Assembly (NCBI GenBank): GCA_905236365.1 | Contig: CAJOPP010000454.1 | Span: 1 to 9,076 of the forward strand | From: an uncultured Lachnospiraceae bacterium | Lineage (GTDB): Bacteria; Bacillota; Clostridia; Lachnospirales; Lachnospiraceae | Direction: 5' to 3' | DNA: 9,076 nucleotides | Shown: positions 1 to 6,825 of the stretch, in pieces | Layout of the letters: each line of letters begins with the position of its first letter | How positions within the stretch are numbered: the first letter of the stretch is position 1 | Position numbers and translations under genes: made by a program | Notes under the pieces: generated by a model | What the model saw: the letters and a program-made list of their open reading frames with translations, nothing else | Databases searched by the model: none | What the model was told of the DNA's origin: nothing

Positions 1-111
1 GCGGGGGGGCATCTCTGTCTGAGATATATAACTCGGTGACTGTTTACTGGCTAACGAGTGAACTGTAACCTAACACTCCAGGAATTCCTTCAAACGAGCA
101 AAATCAGATAG
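1..111. other. Left-edge non-coding stretch with two hairpins
   Basis: No complete gene is visible. A perfect 5-bp hairpin lies at 11-15/21-25 (ATCTC/GAGAT). A longer imperfect hairpin pairs 35-48 with 57-70, with 11 Watson-Crick pairs, one G-T pair and two mismatches around an 8-base loop. On the plus strand the frame from base 3 stays open to a TAA at 66-68. These 22 codons could be the tail of a gene that begins outside the window, but their sequence is not recognisable. A run of seven G at 3-9 stands out in AT-rich surroundings. Confidence 0.35.
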
Positions 112-152
112 AAAGAAACACGAACAGCCACACCGGTAATTCGTGTTTCTTT
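112..152. terminator. Bidirectional intrinsic terminator candidate
   Basis: Bases 112-124 pair perfectly with 140-152 (13 bp) around a 15-base loop. Read on the minus strand, the hairpin begins 36 bases after the stop of the LuxR-type gene, and a moderately T-rich stretch follows. Read on the plus strand, it is followed by a stronger T-rich run (TTTATTATTTATTTTG). It may therefore also end a plus-strand gene that enters from the left of the window. Confidence 0.65.
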
Positions 153-188
153 ATTATTTATTTTGTTTTATTTTGCAAACTCAAACAA

Positions 189-1868
189 TCATTCCCTTAT
201 ACATTCCTTTTTTACAATCTCTTCATCAATTTTCTTCTTTAACTCATCCTGCAATTCTTCCAGCCGGCCACATCGGCGAAACAGATCAAAATAAAGCATC
301 AATTCATCCCGGGATGCCACCTCCAGTTTTTCATAAATATTCCGATTATGTTTCCGAACAGTTGCTATACTGACAAATATAAGATCCGGTATCTCATTAA
401 TCTCATGTCCCTCCAGATATAACCCCAAAATCCGGCTCTCTGCCGGTGACAGAGTCGTTACGTTTTGTGCAAACCGGTCAAACAGCTCTGCTATATCCGG
501 TGGAAGATTGCCTGCCTCTAACTTCTGATCTTTACTTTTTTCCTTCAAAAACAATAATAAATCATCTATTTCTGAATATCCGACTCTACCAGTCTCATCA
601 TTCCCGCTTTCCTTTATGGACTTGATTCCATCCAAAATCGGCTGAACATAAGTACGAGAAATAAACAATGCCAATATCACCATTATAATCAGAAACATAT
701 TGGCAACTAATATCTGAATCATACGGTTTCTCTTAACATATTTCTGATAGTTAGACTCAGGCAATAGTACACATAATACCCAGTCTTCTTCACTGTCGGT
801 CGTTGCTATGGAGAATTTCTCCTGAATTCCTACATATGCTTCAAATTCTCCGGTATAAAACACCAAACCATTTGATTTTAAATCGGCTTTAAGAACCTGA
901 TGTTCTGTAAGATATGTTCCTTGCGTATCTCCGACTAACCCTTTCTCCAAATGCAGACCGTCTGCATCCAGCGGAGCCAGGACTGTAACAATCTGACCAA
1001 ACTCACTCTGCGTGGTAGGATGCATAAATGAAAACAGTGCTTCTGAAAATTCCAAACCACAAACACCATATACCGAATCATCTGCACCCGTAAACGGAAT
1101 CATTAGCAACATCACTTCTTCCCACATATTCGGCAACTGGGTACGTTTCTTCCAACGATAAGCCGATAAAATATCATTCGTATCTATTGCTATCATTTCC
1201 TCATATTCCGGCAAAAAAGTAGTGTCAAATTCCAAATTCCATTGGTTATTCAGTTCCAATCCCTTCTGCCGTCCTATTTCCGGAATACCTCGATATAAGT
1301 TGATCTCCCGACTCACTTTTTCCGAAAGATCAATATTATTCACTCGTAAATAAAGACTGCTTCGGGAATGATCGGCTACTGCAATCGTTGTATTTGTTGT
1401 TGCATCCAGAATGGAAAAAACTCCACTCGCCTCAGATACCTGCAACGTTGCATTCATATAGCCAAAATATTCATCCTGCAAATGCTCAAGCAGTTCCGGA
1501 TTGTCATTCAGTTCTTTCAGTTCCATTCTATTCTCCGTCAAAAACTGCTGTGTTTCCCTCCCCAAATTGCGTGAAAGAGCTAGTCCTTGAGAAGCCAGAT
1601 TATCCAACTCGGTTTCCACCTGACGCTTCTCATTCTGCAATTGAAGAGTAAGTTCATCTCCAACCCGCCTGTCTGCATTGGAAATAACACCTAAAGCAGC
1701 CAAACCGATCACTAATACCGCAAACGCAATCAACACCATAACCAATAGGTATATCAATAACTTTCCCCTCATGGAAACTTGTTGTCCTTCCACATTTTTC
1801 AATGCAAAAAATATCTGTTGAAAACATCCTTTTATCTTTTGCTTTTTTTGACTTTTTTTATCACTCAT
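189..1868 (-). CDS. Membrane-anchored LuxR-type sensor regulator
   Basis: This 559-residue protein is probably a one-component transcription regulator that senses an outside signal and binds DNA directly. A basic cytoplasmic start (1-36) is followed by a membrane helix at about 37-62. An extracellular domain of about 315 residues (63-378) is compatible with a Cache-like sensor, and a second helix spans about 384-404. After a linker (405-470), a LuxR/GerE-type helix-turn-helix occupies about 472-530, beginning LSPAESRILGLYLEGH, with the probable recognition helix near VSIATVRKHNRNIYEKL. A charged helical tail follows. There is no kinase or receiver domain. The ATG at 1868 has GAGG eight bases upstream, and the preceding binding-protein gene ends 30 bases before it, so the two are probably co-transcribed. 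The two-helix topology and HTH are seen directly; the Cache assignment and ligand are inferred. Confidence 0.85.
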   Translation of the reverse strand: MSDKKSQKKQKIKGCFQQIFFALKNVEGQQVSMRGKLLIYLLVMVLIAFAVLVIGLAALGVISNADRRVGDELTLQLQNEKRQVETELDNLASQGLALSRNLGRETQQFLTENRMELKELNDNPELLEHLQDEYFGYMNATLQVSEASGVFSILDATTNTTIAVADHSRSSLYLRVNNIDLSEKVSREINLYRGIPEIGRQKGLELNNQWNLEFDTTFLPEYEEMIAIDTNDILSAYRWKKRTQLPNMWEEVMLLMIPFTGADDSVYGVCGLEFSEALFSFMHPTTQSEFGQIVTVLAPLDADGLHLEKGLVGDTQGTYLTEHQVLKADLKSNGLVFYTGEFEAYVGIQEKFSIATTDSEEDWVLCVLLPESNYQKYVKRNRMIQILVANMFLIIMVILALFISRTYVQPILDGIKSIKESGNDETGRVGYSEIDDLLLFLKEKSKDQKLEAGNLPPDIAELFDRFAQNVTTLSPAESRILGLYLEGHEINEIPDLIFVSIATVRKHNRNIYEKLEVASRDELMLYFDLFRRCGRLEELQDELKKKIDEEIVKKECIRE

Positions 1869-1898
1869 ACAAACAGCCTCATTCTAAATTCTATCAAG

Positions 1899-3314
1899 TC
1901 AATTCTTTTGCATCACATTTTCAAAATCATTATACGATTTGTCGACAAGTTGTTGCAAGAGGGTACCCTTTGTTTCTGCATCGATTCCATCATTGTGTAT
2001 TGCTTCTTCATATTGAAGAGATGTCTCTTTCAGTTCCTGTCTCGAATTCTTTTCAAACCGCGTTTCGGTATCCAAATAAAAGGACAATTGTGGGGGCGTA
2101 TAAAATTCATATTCTTTCTGAGTCTCCATATAAGCTTTATAAAGGCTTATGTATTTTGGATTCTCTAAAGCATCCACAGCATTCGGTAAATAATCTGTAA
2201 ATGCTTTTTCTGTTACAGGCATGTAACCACACTTCGTCACAAATTCTACATTGTGTTCCGGCTCCGTCAGCCATTTCAAAAATGTTATCGCAGCCTTTTC
2301 CCTTTCCGGTGTAGACTTGACCGTACATATACCAGCACCTCTTTGCATGACGCTCTTTGTTGTATTTTCAAAAACCGGACAAGGTTTTGCAACAATCTCA
2401 ATTGATTCACTTGTATTATCCGGATAAGTCACCTCATCTGCATAATACAGAACACCCGCAGAAGATGTAATTGCTACCACAGCATCAGCTGTACGAACCG
2501 CTTCTGTTGAATATCCATTTCCAAGCCACACAGCACCATTAACAGCAGCCGATGCAAAGGGATCCCATACTTTTCGAAATGTATCATCAAAGCGGACACC
2601 ATCACTGTCAAAAAATTCCCCTCCCAATGTATGTACTCCCACTTGAAAATAATCAAAATGATAATCCGCCGTCAAGAAAGACTTTCCAGTCAACTCATTA
2701 TACTGAATCGCCGCATCAAAAACACCTTCCCAGGTAGAAAGATCTTCCAACTTCACACCACTTGTTGCTGCAAATCGGTCAAACAATGTCTTGTTAATAA
2801 ACATAATCTCTGTAGATTTTGCAACCGGAAGAATTTTCAGTTCATCTTCTATCACGCCTTCTTCTAAAAACTCCGGAATATACTCTTCCAACTCCTGCTC
2901 AGAAAAATAATCCCGATAATCTACAAGATTTTCTGACTGTTCCATCGAAAGCACTGTCTTTGGATATGCAACAAACAGATCAGGTAATGATCCAGCTCCC
3001 GGCTCTCCCTTTGCCGCTGCTAATACTGCCTCATGTAAGGTATTGGTATCGGAAACTTTTGTGACCTGTATTGTGATTCCCTTTTCCACCCCCACTGTAC
3101 GATTAAACTTATCAATCATGTCATTGAGCGGCGAATCCGTCTGTTCCCCATACACATGCCAAATGGTCAAAGATATTGGCTCTCGTTTTCTCTTGTTGCT
3201 GCATCCACACATAAAAATCGCTATCACAACACAACTTATCATCAAAAAAAACATAGCAGAATTTTTTTTAATCAAATACCTGCCATTCACAGACATTATT
3301 CTCTGATGTTTCAT
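1899..3314 (-). CDS. ABC-type extracellular solute-binding lipoprotein (family 1)
   Basis: This 471-residue protein resembles family 1 solute-binding proteins, which capture sugars or other small solutes outside the membrane. A basic N-terminus and hydrophobic segment (about 20-35) lead to a lipobox-like MCGC. Cys38 is the likely lipidated residue, although Met at -3 is unusual. The mature part begins with SLTIWHVYGEQ and contains LPDLFVAYP, FINKTLFDRF and a late AAITFLKWLTEPE segment typical of the family. The ATG at 3314 has GGGGTG upstream; Met7 is a possible alternative start. No permease or ATPase gene is adjacent. The next gene, 30 bases downstream, is a membrane LuxR-type regulator, so the protein may serve sensing, or may deliver solute to a transporter encoded elsewhere. 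The substrate cannot be read from the sequence. Confidence 0.88.
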   Translation of the reverse strand: MKHQRIMSVNGRYLIKKNSAMFFLMISCVVIAIFMCGCSNKRKREPISLTIWHVYGEQTDSPLNDMIDKFNRTVGVEKGITIQVTKVSDTNTLHEAVLAAAKGEPGAGSLPDLFVAYPKTVLSMEQSENLVDYRDYFSEQELEEYIPEFLEEGVIEDELKILPVAKSTEIMFINKTLFDRFAATSGVKLEDLSTWEGVFDAAIQYNELTGKSFLTADYHFDYFQVGVHTLGGEFFDSDGVRFDDTFRKVWDPFASAAVNGAVWLGNGYSTEAVRTADAVVAITSSAGVLYYADEVTYPDNTSESIEIVAKPCPVFENTTKSVMQRGAGICTVKSTPEREKAAITFLKWLTEPEHNVEFVTKCGYMPVTEKAFTDYLPNAVDALENPKYISLYKAYMETQKEYEFYTPPQLSFYLDTETRFEKNSRQELKETSLQYEEAIHNDGIDAETKGTLLQQLVDKSYNDFENVMQKN

Positions 3315-3387
3315 TTTATCACCCCAGATGATGTTTTAGAATTCATAATAAAAGTATTATTGAAATTTAATTCATAATATTTTCCTA

Positions 3388-3416
3388 ATTATACCATTAA
3401 AGTAAAGATTTGTGTA
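3388..3416 (-). promoter_or_regulatory. Promoter of the binding-protein/LuxR unit
   Basis: On the minus strand a TATAAT -10 (3388-3393) is preceded by TGG, which makes an extended -10. A TACACA -35 (3411-3416, four of six consensus bases) lies 17 bp upstream. Transcription would start near 3381, giving a leader of about 65 bases before the ATG at 3314. Confidence 0.65.
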
Positions 3417-3431
3417 TCTAAATTAATACAC
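3412..3431. promoter_or_regulatory. 20-bp inverted repeat, putative operator
   Basis: GTGTAT at 3412-3417 and ATACAC at 3426-3431 are perfect 6-bp arms around an 8-base AT-rich spacer. The repeat overlaps the -35 element of the promoter for the binding-protein/regulator unit. Its size and symmetry suit a dimeric helix-turn-helix regulator. Autoregulation by the downstream LuxR-type protein is an inference. Confidence 0.45.
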
Positions 3432-3463
3432 TTTTAGATTTTATTTGAGATATCTTAAGAATA

Positions 3464-3760
3464 TTAACGGAATATTTGTTTTTTCTCTTGCTCATCAAGC
3501 TTTTTCTGTTCCTGATCTAATTTATTATATCGAACGCATGTCATAATAACAGAAAATGCTATCACAATAATCGTTATAACTCCAGCCAACATGATTAGAA
3601 ACGCAAAATTTACCGGAGTAGTATATCCTGTCACCTCTCCGCTTATGTCTGCCATACCTATCATAAACCCTATCACCACAAGTATAATATCTAATATTAG
3701 TTGTATTGGTATCAATATTAGCCACCGCAATGCCTTTTTCGGATTTTTCGAATTTTGCAC
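3464..3760 (-). CDS. Small two-helix membrane protein, function unknown
   Basis: I do not recognise this 98-residue protein. A basic N-terminus (QNSKNPKKALR) precedes a hydrophobic helix at about 11-36. A short polar loop (37-50) and a second helix (about 51-75) follow. The tail is highly charged, Lys/Glu/Gln-rich (77-97) and probably helical. Positive charges at the start and after the second helix suggest that both ends are cytoplasmic. The start is GTG at 3760, because an in-frame TGA lies five codons upstream. A G-rich ribosome site (GGGGGGAGG) sits only three bases before it, closer than usual. The next gene on the same strand, the binding protein, begins 149 bases away behind its own promoter, so co-transcription is not required. 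No clear terminator follows. Confidence 0.65.
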   Translation of the reverse strand: MQNSKNPKKALRWLILIPIQLILDIILVVIGFMIGMADISGEVTGYTTPVNFAFLIMLAGVITIIVIAFSVIMTCVRYNKLDQEQKKLDEQEKKQIFR

Positions 3761-3776
3761 ATTCCTCCCCCCTCAT

Positions 3777-4003
3777 CTTAAATTTCTAAATAAACGATAT
3801 TGTCACGATTGCTCTCCTCCAATGAATTTCATATTTTTATGCTGTTCTTGTTCGCAACCTCTCTATAGGAGAGGCTGCTGTAATTAATCCTTGAATCACA
3901 ATTATATTTCATTGTTCAAATCAATCCATTCATATATCGCTATCAAAGGTCAGTTACAGCAGTTTTTTCACCTCAAAACATAAAGAATATGCAAGCAACT
4001 CGT
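3777..4003. other. Intergenic gap with a strong hairpin and an inverted repeat
   Basis: There is no convincing gene in these 227 bases. A 10-bp hairpin pairs 3854-3863 with 3869-3878 around a 5-base loop. It is fully paired, with one G-U, only when transcribed from the minus strand, and no T-run follows it. A separate inverted repeat (CTGCTGTAA at 3875-3883, TTACAGCAG at 3954-3962) is followed on the plus strand by six T (3963-3968), which looks like a terminator with a long loop. A strong GGAGGAG site (3814-3820) precedes a six-codon GTG reading frame (3786-3806) on the minus strand. No classical terminator for the DUF4428 gene was found. Confidence 0.5.
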
Positions 4004-4858
4004 TTATTCTACTCCTGCACCACAATATTCACAACAACCCACTTCATTTGGCGTCGTCGTCGCACCACAATATGGACATATAATTGGTTTCTTTGGAGCT
4101 GTTTTCTGCATCGCTTCATCTCTTACATTCTTCCGAATCTGCAATAGGGTTGTCTTAATCTCCTCTGCAATATCCACATTCTCCTGATACTCTATATTGT
4201 GCACTTGATTATTCCGATTTTCCTGCTGATTATTGAGAGCAGCTATCACACCGTTTGCCAATGCTGCTCTGACACTATTTCCGTTAGCATTTGTGGATAC
4301 AATATTGCTGTTTTGCACATCATAGATACTATGATAGCCGTTATCCACGGTAGAACTGTTGATTTTGAATTTAATCACATTAAAATATGGATGATTAACA
4401 TCAATCCGCATAAAGAAATCATAAGAATACTTATATTTCGGTGGATTGTAACTGACCATATTACCATCCTTATCTTTACGTTTTTCCTCATTCTTATGTT
4501 CATCGATATCCAATGTACAACCAGTTACCTGCGAAAAATTCAACACATCCGGATTGGCACTTTCCAAATTACTGGCACTGGTTACCATAAATTTCTGTGC
4601 ATCCTCATCCAACAGCACCTTTGTATTCCGCCCTAATGAACGAGTAGTATGAAATTCCCTTACCGCTGTTAAATTCTCCTCTCTGTAAGCAAGCTGCTCC
4701 TTAATTTCCTGCACAGTAGACTGCTTTCTCTCTGAAAACCAAGGCGACAGTTTTCCCGCACATTCCTTACACAGATTTCCATCGCTGAGTTTTTTATTTC
4801 CCATCAAACCAATCTTCTCTCCACATACATCGCAATACTTTTTGTCAAATAATCCCAT
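4004..4858 (-). CDS. DUF4428 zinc-ribbon protein
   Basis: This 284-residue protein matches the DUF4428 pattern: it begins MGLFDKKYCDVCGEKIG and has an N-terminal zinc ribbon with Cys9, Cys12, Cys30 and Cys33. The middle part (about 75-170) is likely a compact beta-rich domain with LLDEDAQKFMVTSA and VNHPYFNVIKFKINSS. A low-complexity Asn/Ala/Gln-rich stretch lies at about 183-219, followed by a helical segment (226-250). A second ribbon closes the protein (Cys261, Cys264, Cys276, Cys279). No signal peptide or membrane helix is present, so it is probably cytoplasmic. The biochemical role of the family is not known to me. An in-frame ATG at 4879 would add seven residues, but AGGAGG lies seven bases before the ATG at 4858 and the earlier one has no ribosome site, so 4858 is preferred. 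A promoter precedes it, and the gene appears to be transcribed alone. Confidence 0.85.
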   Translation of the reverse strand: MGLFDKKYCDVCGEKIGLMGNKKLSDGNLCKECAGKLSPWFSERKQSTVQEIKEQLAYREENLTAVREFHTTRSLGRNTKVLLDEDAQKFMVTSASNLESANPDVLNFSQVTGCTLDIDEHKNEEKRKDKDGNMVSYNPPKYKYSYDFFMRIDVNHPYFNVIKFKINSSTVDNGYHSIYDVQNSNIVSTNANGNSVRAALANGVIAALNNQQENRNNQVHNIEYQENVDIAEEIKTTLLQIRKNVRDEAMQKTAPKKPIICPYCGATTTPNEVGCCEYCGAGVE

Positions 4859-4924
4859 TATCTGCCCTCCTATTCTCATTTTTTTACCATTGTACCTATC
4901 GTTGCTATCAATGGTTATTCTTAT

Positions 4925-4953
4925 AATATAGATAATTTTTCTACTTGTGTCTA
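4925..4953 (-). promoter_or_regulatory. Promoter of the DUF4428 gene
   Basis: TAGACA (-35, 4948-4953, five of six consensus bases) and TATATT (-10, 4925-4930, five of six) are separated by exactly 17 bp on the minus strand. Transcription would start near 4918, about 60 bases before the ATG at 4858. Confidence 0.7.
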
Positions 4954-4974
4954 CAAAAAAGAACCAATTTTTTT

Positions 4975-5120
4975 AAAAGTATCCATTGGATAATATGCAC
5001 ATTGCACAATACCATCTTCTTTTACCCCGAAATATTAGTGCACATTATCTTCTATTAAAATATCATATTCCATCAGAAAAAGTGCCACTGGATGGTACTC
5101 CCATCTTCGTGACACTTTTT
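4975..5120. repeat. Cluster of related hairpin-forming motifs
   Basis: An inverted repeat pairs 4989-5000 with 5038-5049. The 12-bp helix is complete, with one G-U, in minus-strand RNA. AAAAGTATCCATTGGAT beginning near 4976 resembles AAAAAGTGCCACTGGAT at 5077, and each is followed by a CCATCTTC motif (5012-5019 and 5101-5108). The octamer TGCACATT also occurs twice (4996-5003 and 5039-5046). This looks like two diverged copies of one hairpin unit, possibly the remains of a small palindromic element. I do not recognise a named family. Confidence 0.4.
5077..5120. terminator. Probable terminator of the lipid operon
   Basis: AAAAAGTGCCAC (5077-5088) pairs with the segment ending CACTTTTT (5109-5120) with one mismatch. 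The stem continues weakly to ATGG/CCAT near the loop. On the minus strand the 3' arm ends in five T, as in an intrinsic terminator, and lies about 170 bases after the psd stop. The A and T runs are symmetric, so it could also act on plus-strand transcripts. Confidence 0.55.
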
Positions 5121-5293
5121 CAAACAGTCAATTCTTGAATCTTGTTCATTTGATATTGAAATCAATCATTTTTTTCTTCTATTCCTTTATTCATCTTTTA
5201 TTCTGATTCACTCCGATCATATGTAATATCATACTACAATTCCACCAAATTGAATTTGTTCCATTTTCTGTTGCCATGAATTTACTACCCTTA
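5121..5293. other. 3' untranslated stretch after psd
   Basis: There is no supported gene here. An 8-bp inverted repeat (ACTACAAT at 5233-5240, ATTGTAGT at 5298-5305) brackets the psd stop codon. A 28-codon minus-strand reading frame that starts at an ATG near 5278 has only a weak ribosome site. The region is probably the long 3' tail of the psd message before the hairpin at 5077-5120. Confidence 0.4.
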
Positions 5294-6160
5294 TCATATT
5301 GTAGTTTTTCCAATTCTTTCTCCCATCCATACGCGCGTCTCAATGCCTTCTGCAGAATTAGCAAGTATATCGGAATCCAGCACAGCAACTCCGGGTTCCA
5401 AGCAGACAATAACAGTGGAGCCTCCGTATTGAAACAATCCCGCTTCCTCGCCACGCATTACTTCTGCGGATTGATGATGATTGACAATCCGTCCTACCAA
5501 CAAAGCCCCCACTTCCATCATTAGAACATTGCCGAAATTCTCTGTTTTTAACACAGAAAATTCTCGTACATTTTCCTTATAAATTGGACGTTCCGCAACT
5601 GCGATCGGATTCACTGTATGTAATACTCCGGGAATCCGATAATTCTTTGTCTTCACTCCATTATCTATATAACAATACCGATGATAATCCGAAACCGTCA
5701 GGCGAAATAGCAATAGCTTTCCACCACAATAATGCCTTGCCAATTTCTCACTCTTGACCAATTCTTTCATAGAATAACTGCGACCCTTGATCATAAACCG
5801 ATTATCATCCGAAATATCATGAACCGTCAGACGACTGTCACATGGTGCGATCAACTCAGATGCTGCCAGATCAATTAAACGCTGCTCTTCCCTGATCTGC
5901 CGGGAAAAAAAAGCATTAAAAGAATGATAGCGGCATGATTCATATTCACTTAAGTCAATCTGGTTTCTTTTCACAAAGCCCGGAATCAAAAGAGTGGAAA
6001 TCCTGGAATCTAACATTTTTCCCGCTATTTTCGACACTGCTGGTAAAGTCAAACCTTTAAGAACCACCCTTCCCGGCAATGTCTGATAGAGTGTTCGAAT
6101 AATTCTTCCCTGAGCATCCGCATCAACAACTGCCAAACCAGTTCTGTCTACACACTTCAT
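5294..6160 (-). CDS. psd: Phosphatidylserine decarboxylase proenzyme
   Basis: This pyruvoyl enzyme decarboxylates phosphatidylserine to phosphatidylethanolamine at the membrane. The 288-residue proenzyme has the usual length of the Clostridia-type family. The self-cleavage motif is YGGST at 245-249. Cleavage between Gly247 and Ser248 would turn Ser248 into the pyruvoyl group of a 41-residue alpha chain, leaving a 247-residue beta chain. Probable partners of the catalytic triad are Asp108 (in APCDSR) and His160 (in SDYHRY). HTVNPIA (181-187) and SFNAFFSR (80-87) are also typical. The ATG at 6160 has GGAGGGG about eight bases upstream. It lies 38 bases inside the 3' end of pssA, which supplies the substrate, so translation is probably coupled. 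No catalytic residue appears to be missing. The assignment is firm. Confidence 0.95.
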   Translation of the reverse strand: MKCVDRTGLAVVDADAQGRIIRTLYQTLPGRVVLKGLTLPAVSKIAGKMLDSRISTLLIPGFVKRNQIDLSEYESCRYHSFNAFFSRQIREEQRLIDLAASELIAPCDSRLTVHDISDDNRFMIKGRSYSMKELVKSEKLARHYCGGKLLLFRLTVSDYHRYCYIDNGVKTKNYRIPGVLHTVNPIAVAERPIYKENVREFSVLKTENFGNVLMMEVGALLVGRIVNHHQSAEVMRGEEAGLFQYGGSTVIVCLEPGVAVLDSDILANSAEGIETRVWMGERIGKTTI

Positions 6161-6815
6161 TCTTTATTCCCCTCCATACCCAAAACCGTTTTCTGTGATA
6201 AAAATATATGCATACAACCAACACAATCATCACAAAGAAAATCAAAAAAGCAATTTGCCTGTCATTTGGTTTTTTTACTTTAAAATCGATAATAAACAGA
6301 GCTCCCGTTACAAGCAGCATAATCTCCAGCACCAACCCTTTACAATCTCGTGTCATCCAAAAATTGATAAGGTATACAAGCGGAAAGATTACTGCAATAC
6401 TCGTTACCGGAAGTCCATGATAAAACTTATTTACGTTCTCCTCCACATTCTGTCGGTTTGTCTCTAACACATTGAAATAAGCCAGTCTCGTCACCGCTGC
6501 AATACTATAAAAAATCATACTGACAGCTCCCACAATTCCTTTGATTCCCATTTTGCGGCAAAGTATCACCGGAAAAACGCCAAAACATATCACATCGCAC
6601 AGAGAATCCAACTGAATTCCATAGAACTTTTCATCCTCAGTACGATCTTTTTTTGACCGGGCAACCTTGCCATCAAATGCATCAAAAAGTCCTGAAAGTG
6701 CAAGAAAAACCATTGCATGAGTAAATCGATTTTCACTTGCCATAATAATTCCCATAATCGTACTTGCAAGACTCATAAAGGTTAATATTACTGTATAATT
6801 CCAAAATCCTATCAT
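6123..6815 (-). CDS. pssA: CDP-diacylglycerol-serine O-phosphatidyltransferase
   Basis: This integral membrane enzyme joins serine to CDP-diacylglycerol to make phosphatidylserine, the substrate of the next gene product. The CDP-alcohol phosphotransferase signature is clear: Asp45, Asp48-Gly49, Ala52-Arg53, then Gly66, Asp70 and Asp74. Twelve residues separate Arg53 from Gly66, where eight or nine are common, and they form a charged insert (SKKDRTEDEKFY). Several hydrophobic helices follow, and TRLAYFN (109-115) is typical of PssA. The length is 230 residues. The last 27 residues are polar and basic, and about half of them are encoded in DNA shared with the start of psd. The ATG at 6815 has AAGGA seven bases upstream, and the flippase gene ends ten bases before it. 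All three genes form one tight operon. Confidence 0.93.
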   Translation of the reverse strand: MIGFWNYTVILTFMSLASTIMGIIMASENRFTHAMVFLALSGLFDAFDGKVARSKKDRTEDEKFYGIQLDSLCDVICFGVFPVILCRKMGIKGIVGAVSMIFYSIAAVTRLAYFNVLETNRQNVEENVNKFYHGLPVTSIAVIFPLVYLINFWMTRDCKGLVLEIMLLVTGALFIIDFKVKKPNDRQIAFLIFFVMIVLVVCIYFYHRKRFWVWRGIKNEVCRQNWFGSC

Positions 6816-6825
6816 ATTATCATCC

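Noticed and set aside
1779..2200. Plus-strand frames of about 130 codons across the regulator/binding-protein junction
   Set aside because: They are antisense to two well-supported genes, rich in Phe/Leu/Ile as expected from shadow frames, and lack ribosome sites.
3461..3477. AATATT inverted repeat as a terminator of the small membrane protein gene
   Set aside because: The stem is entirely A-T, overlaps the coding end and has no following T-run.
3525..3776. 83-codon minus-strand frame starting at an ATG just before the small membrane protein
   Set aside because: Its product is low in recognisable structure, whereas the overlapping GTG frame encodes two clean membrane helices and has the ribosome site directly in front of it.
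4859..4879. Upstream ATG for the DUF4428 gene, adding seven residues
   Set aside because: It has no ribosome site, and the added residues are encoded by the AGGAGG site of the downstream ATG, whose protein start matches the family.
5191..5454. 87-codon minus-strand frame overlapping the 3' end of psd
   Set aside because: It overlaps the conserved Psd coding frame, whose own frame is intact and ends at the expected length. The extension past the stop shows no recognisable protein and has a weak ribosome site.
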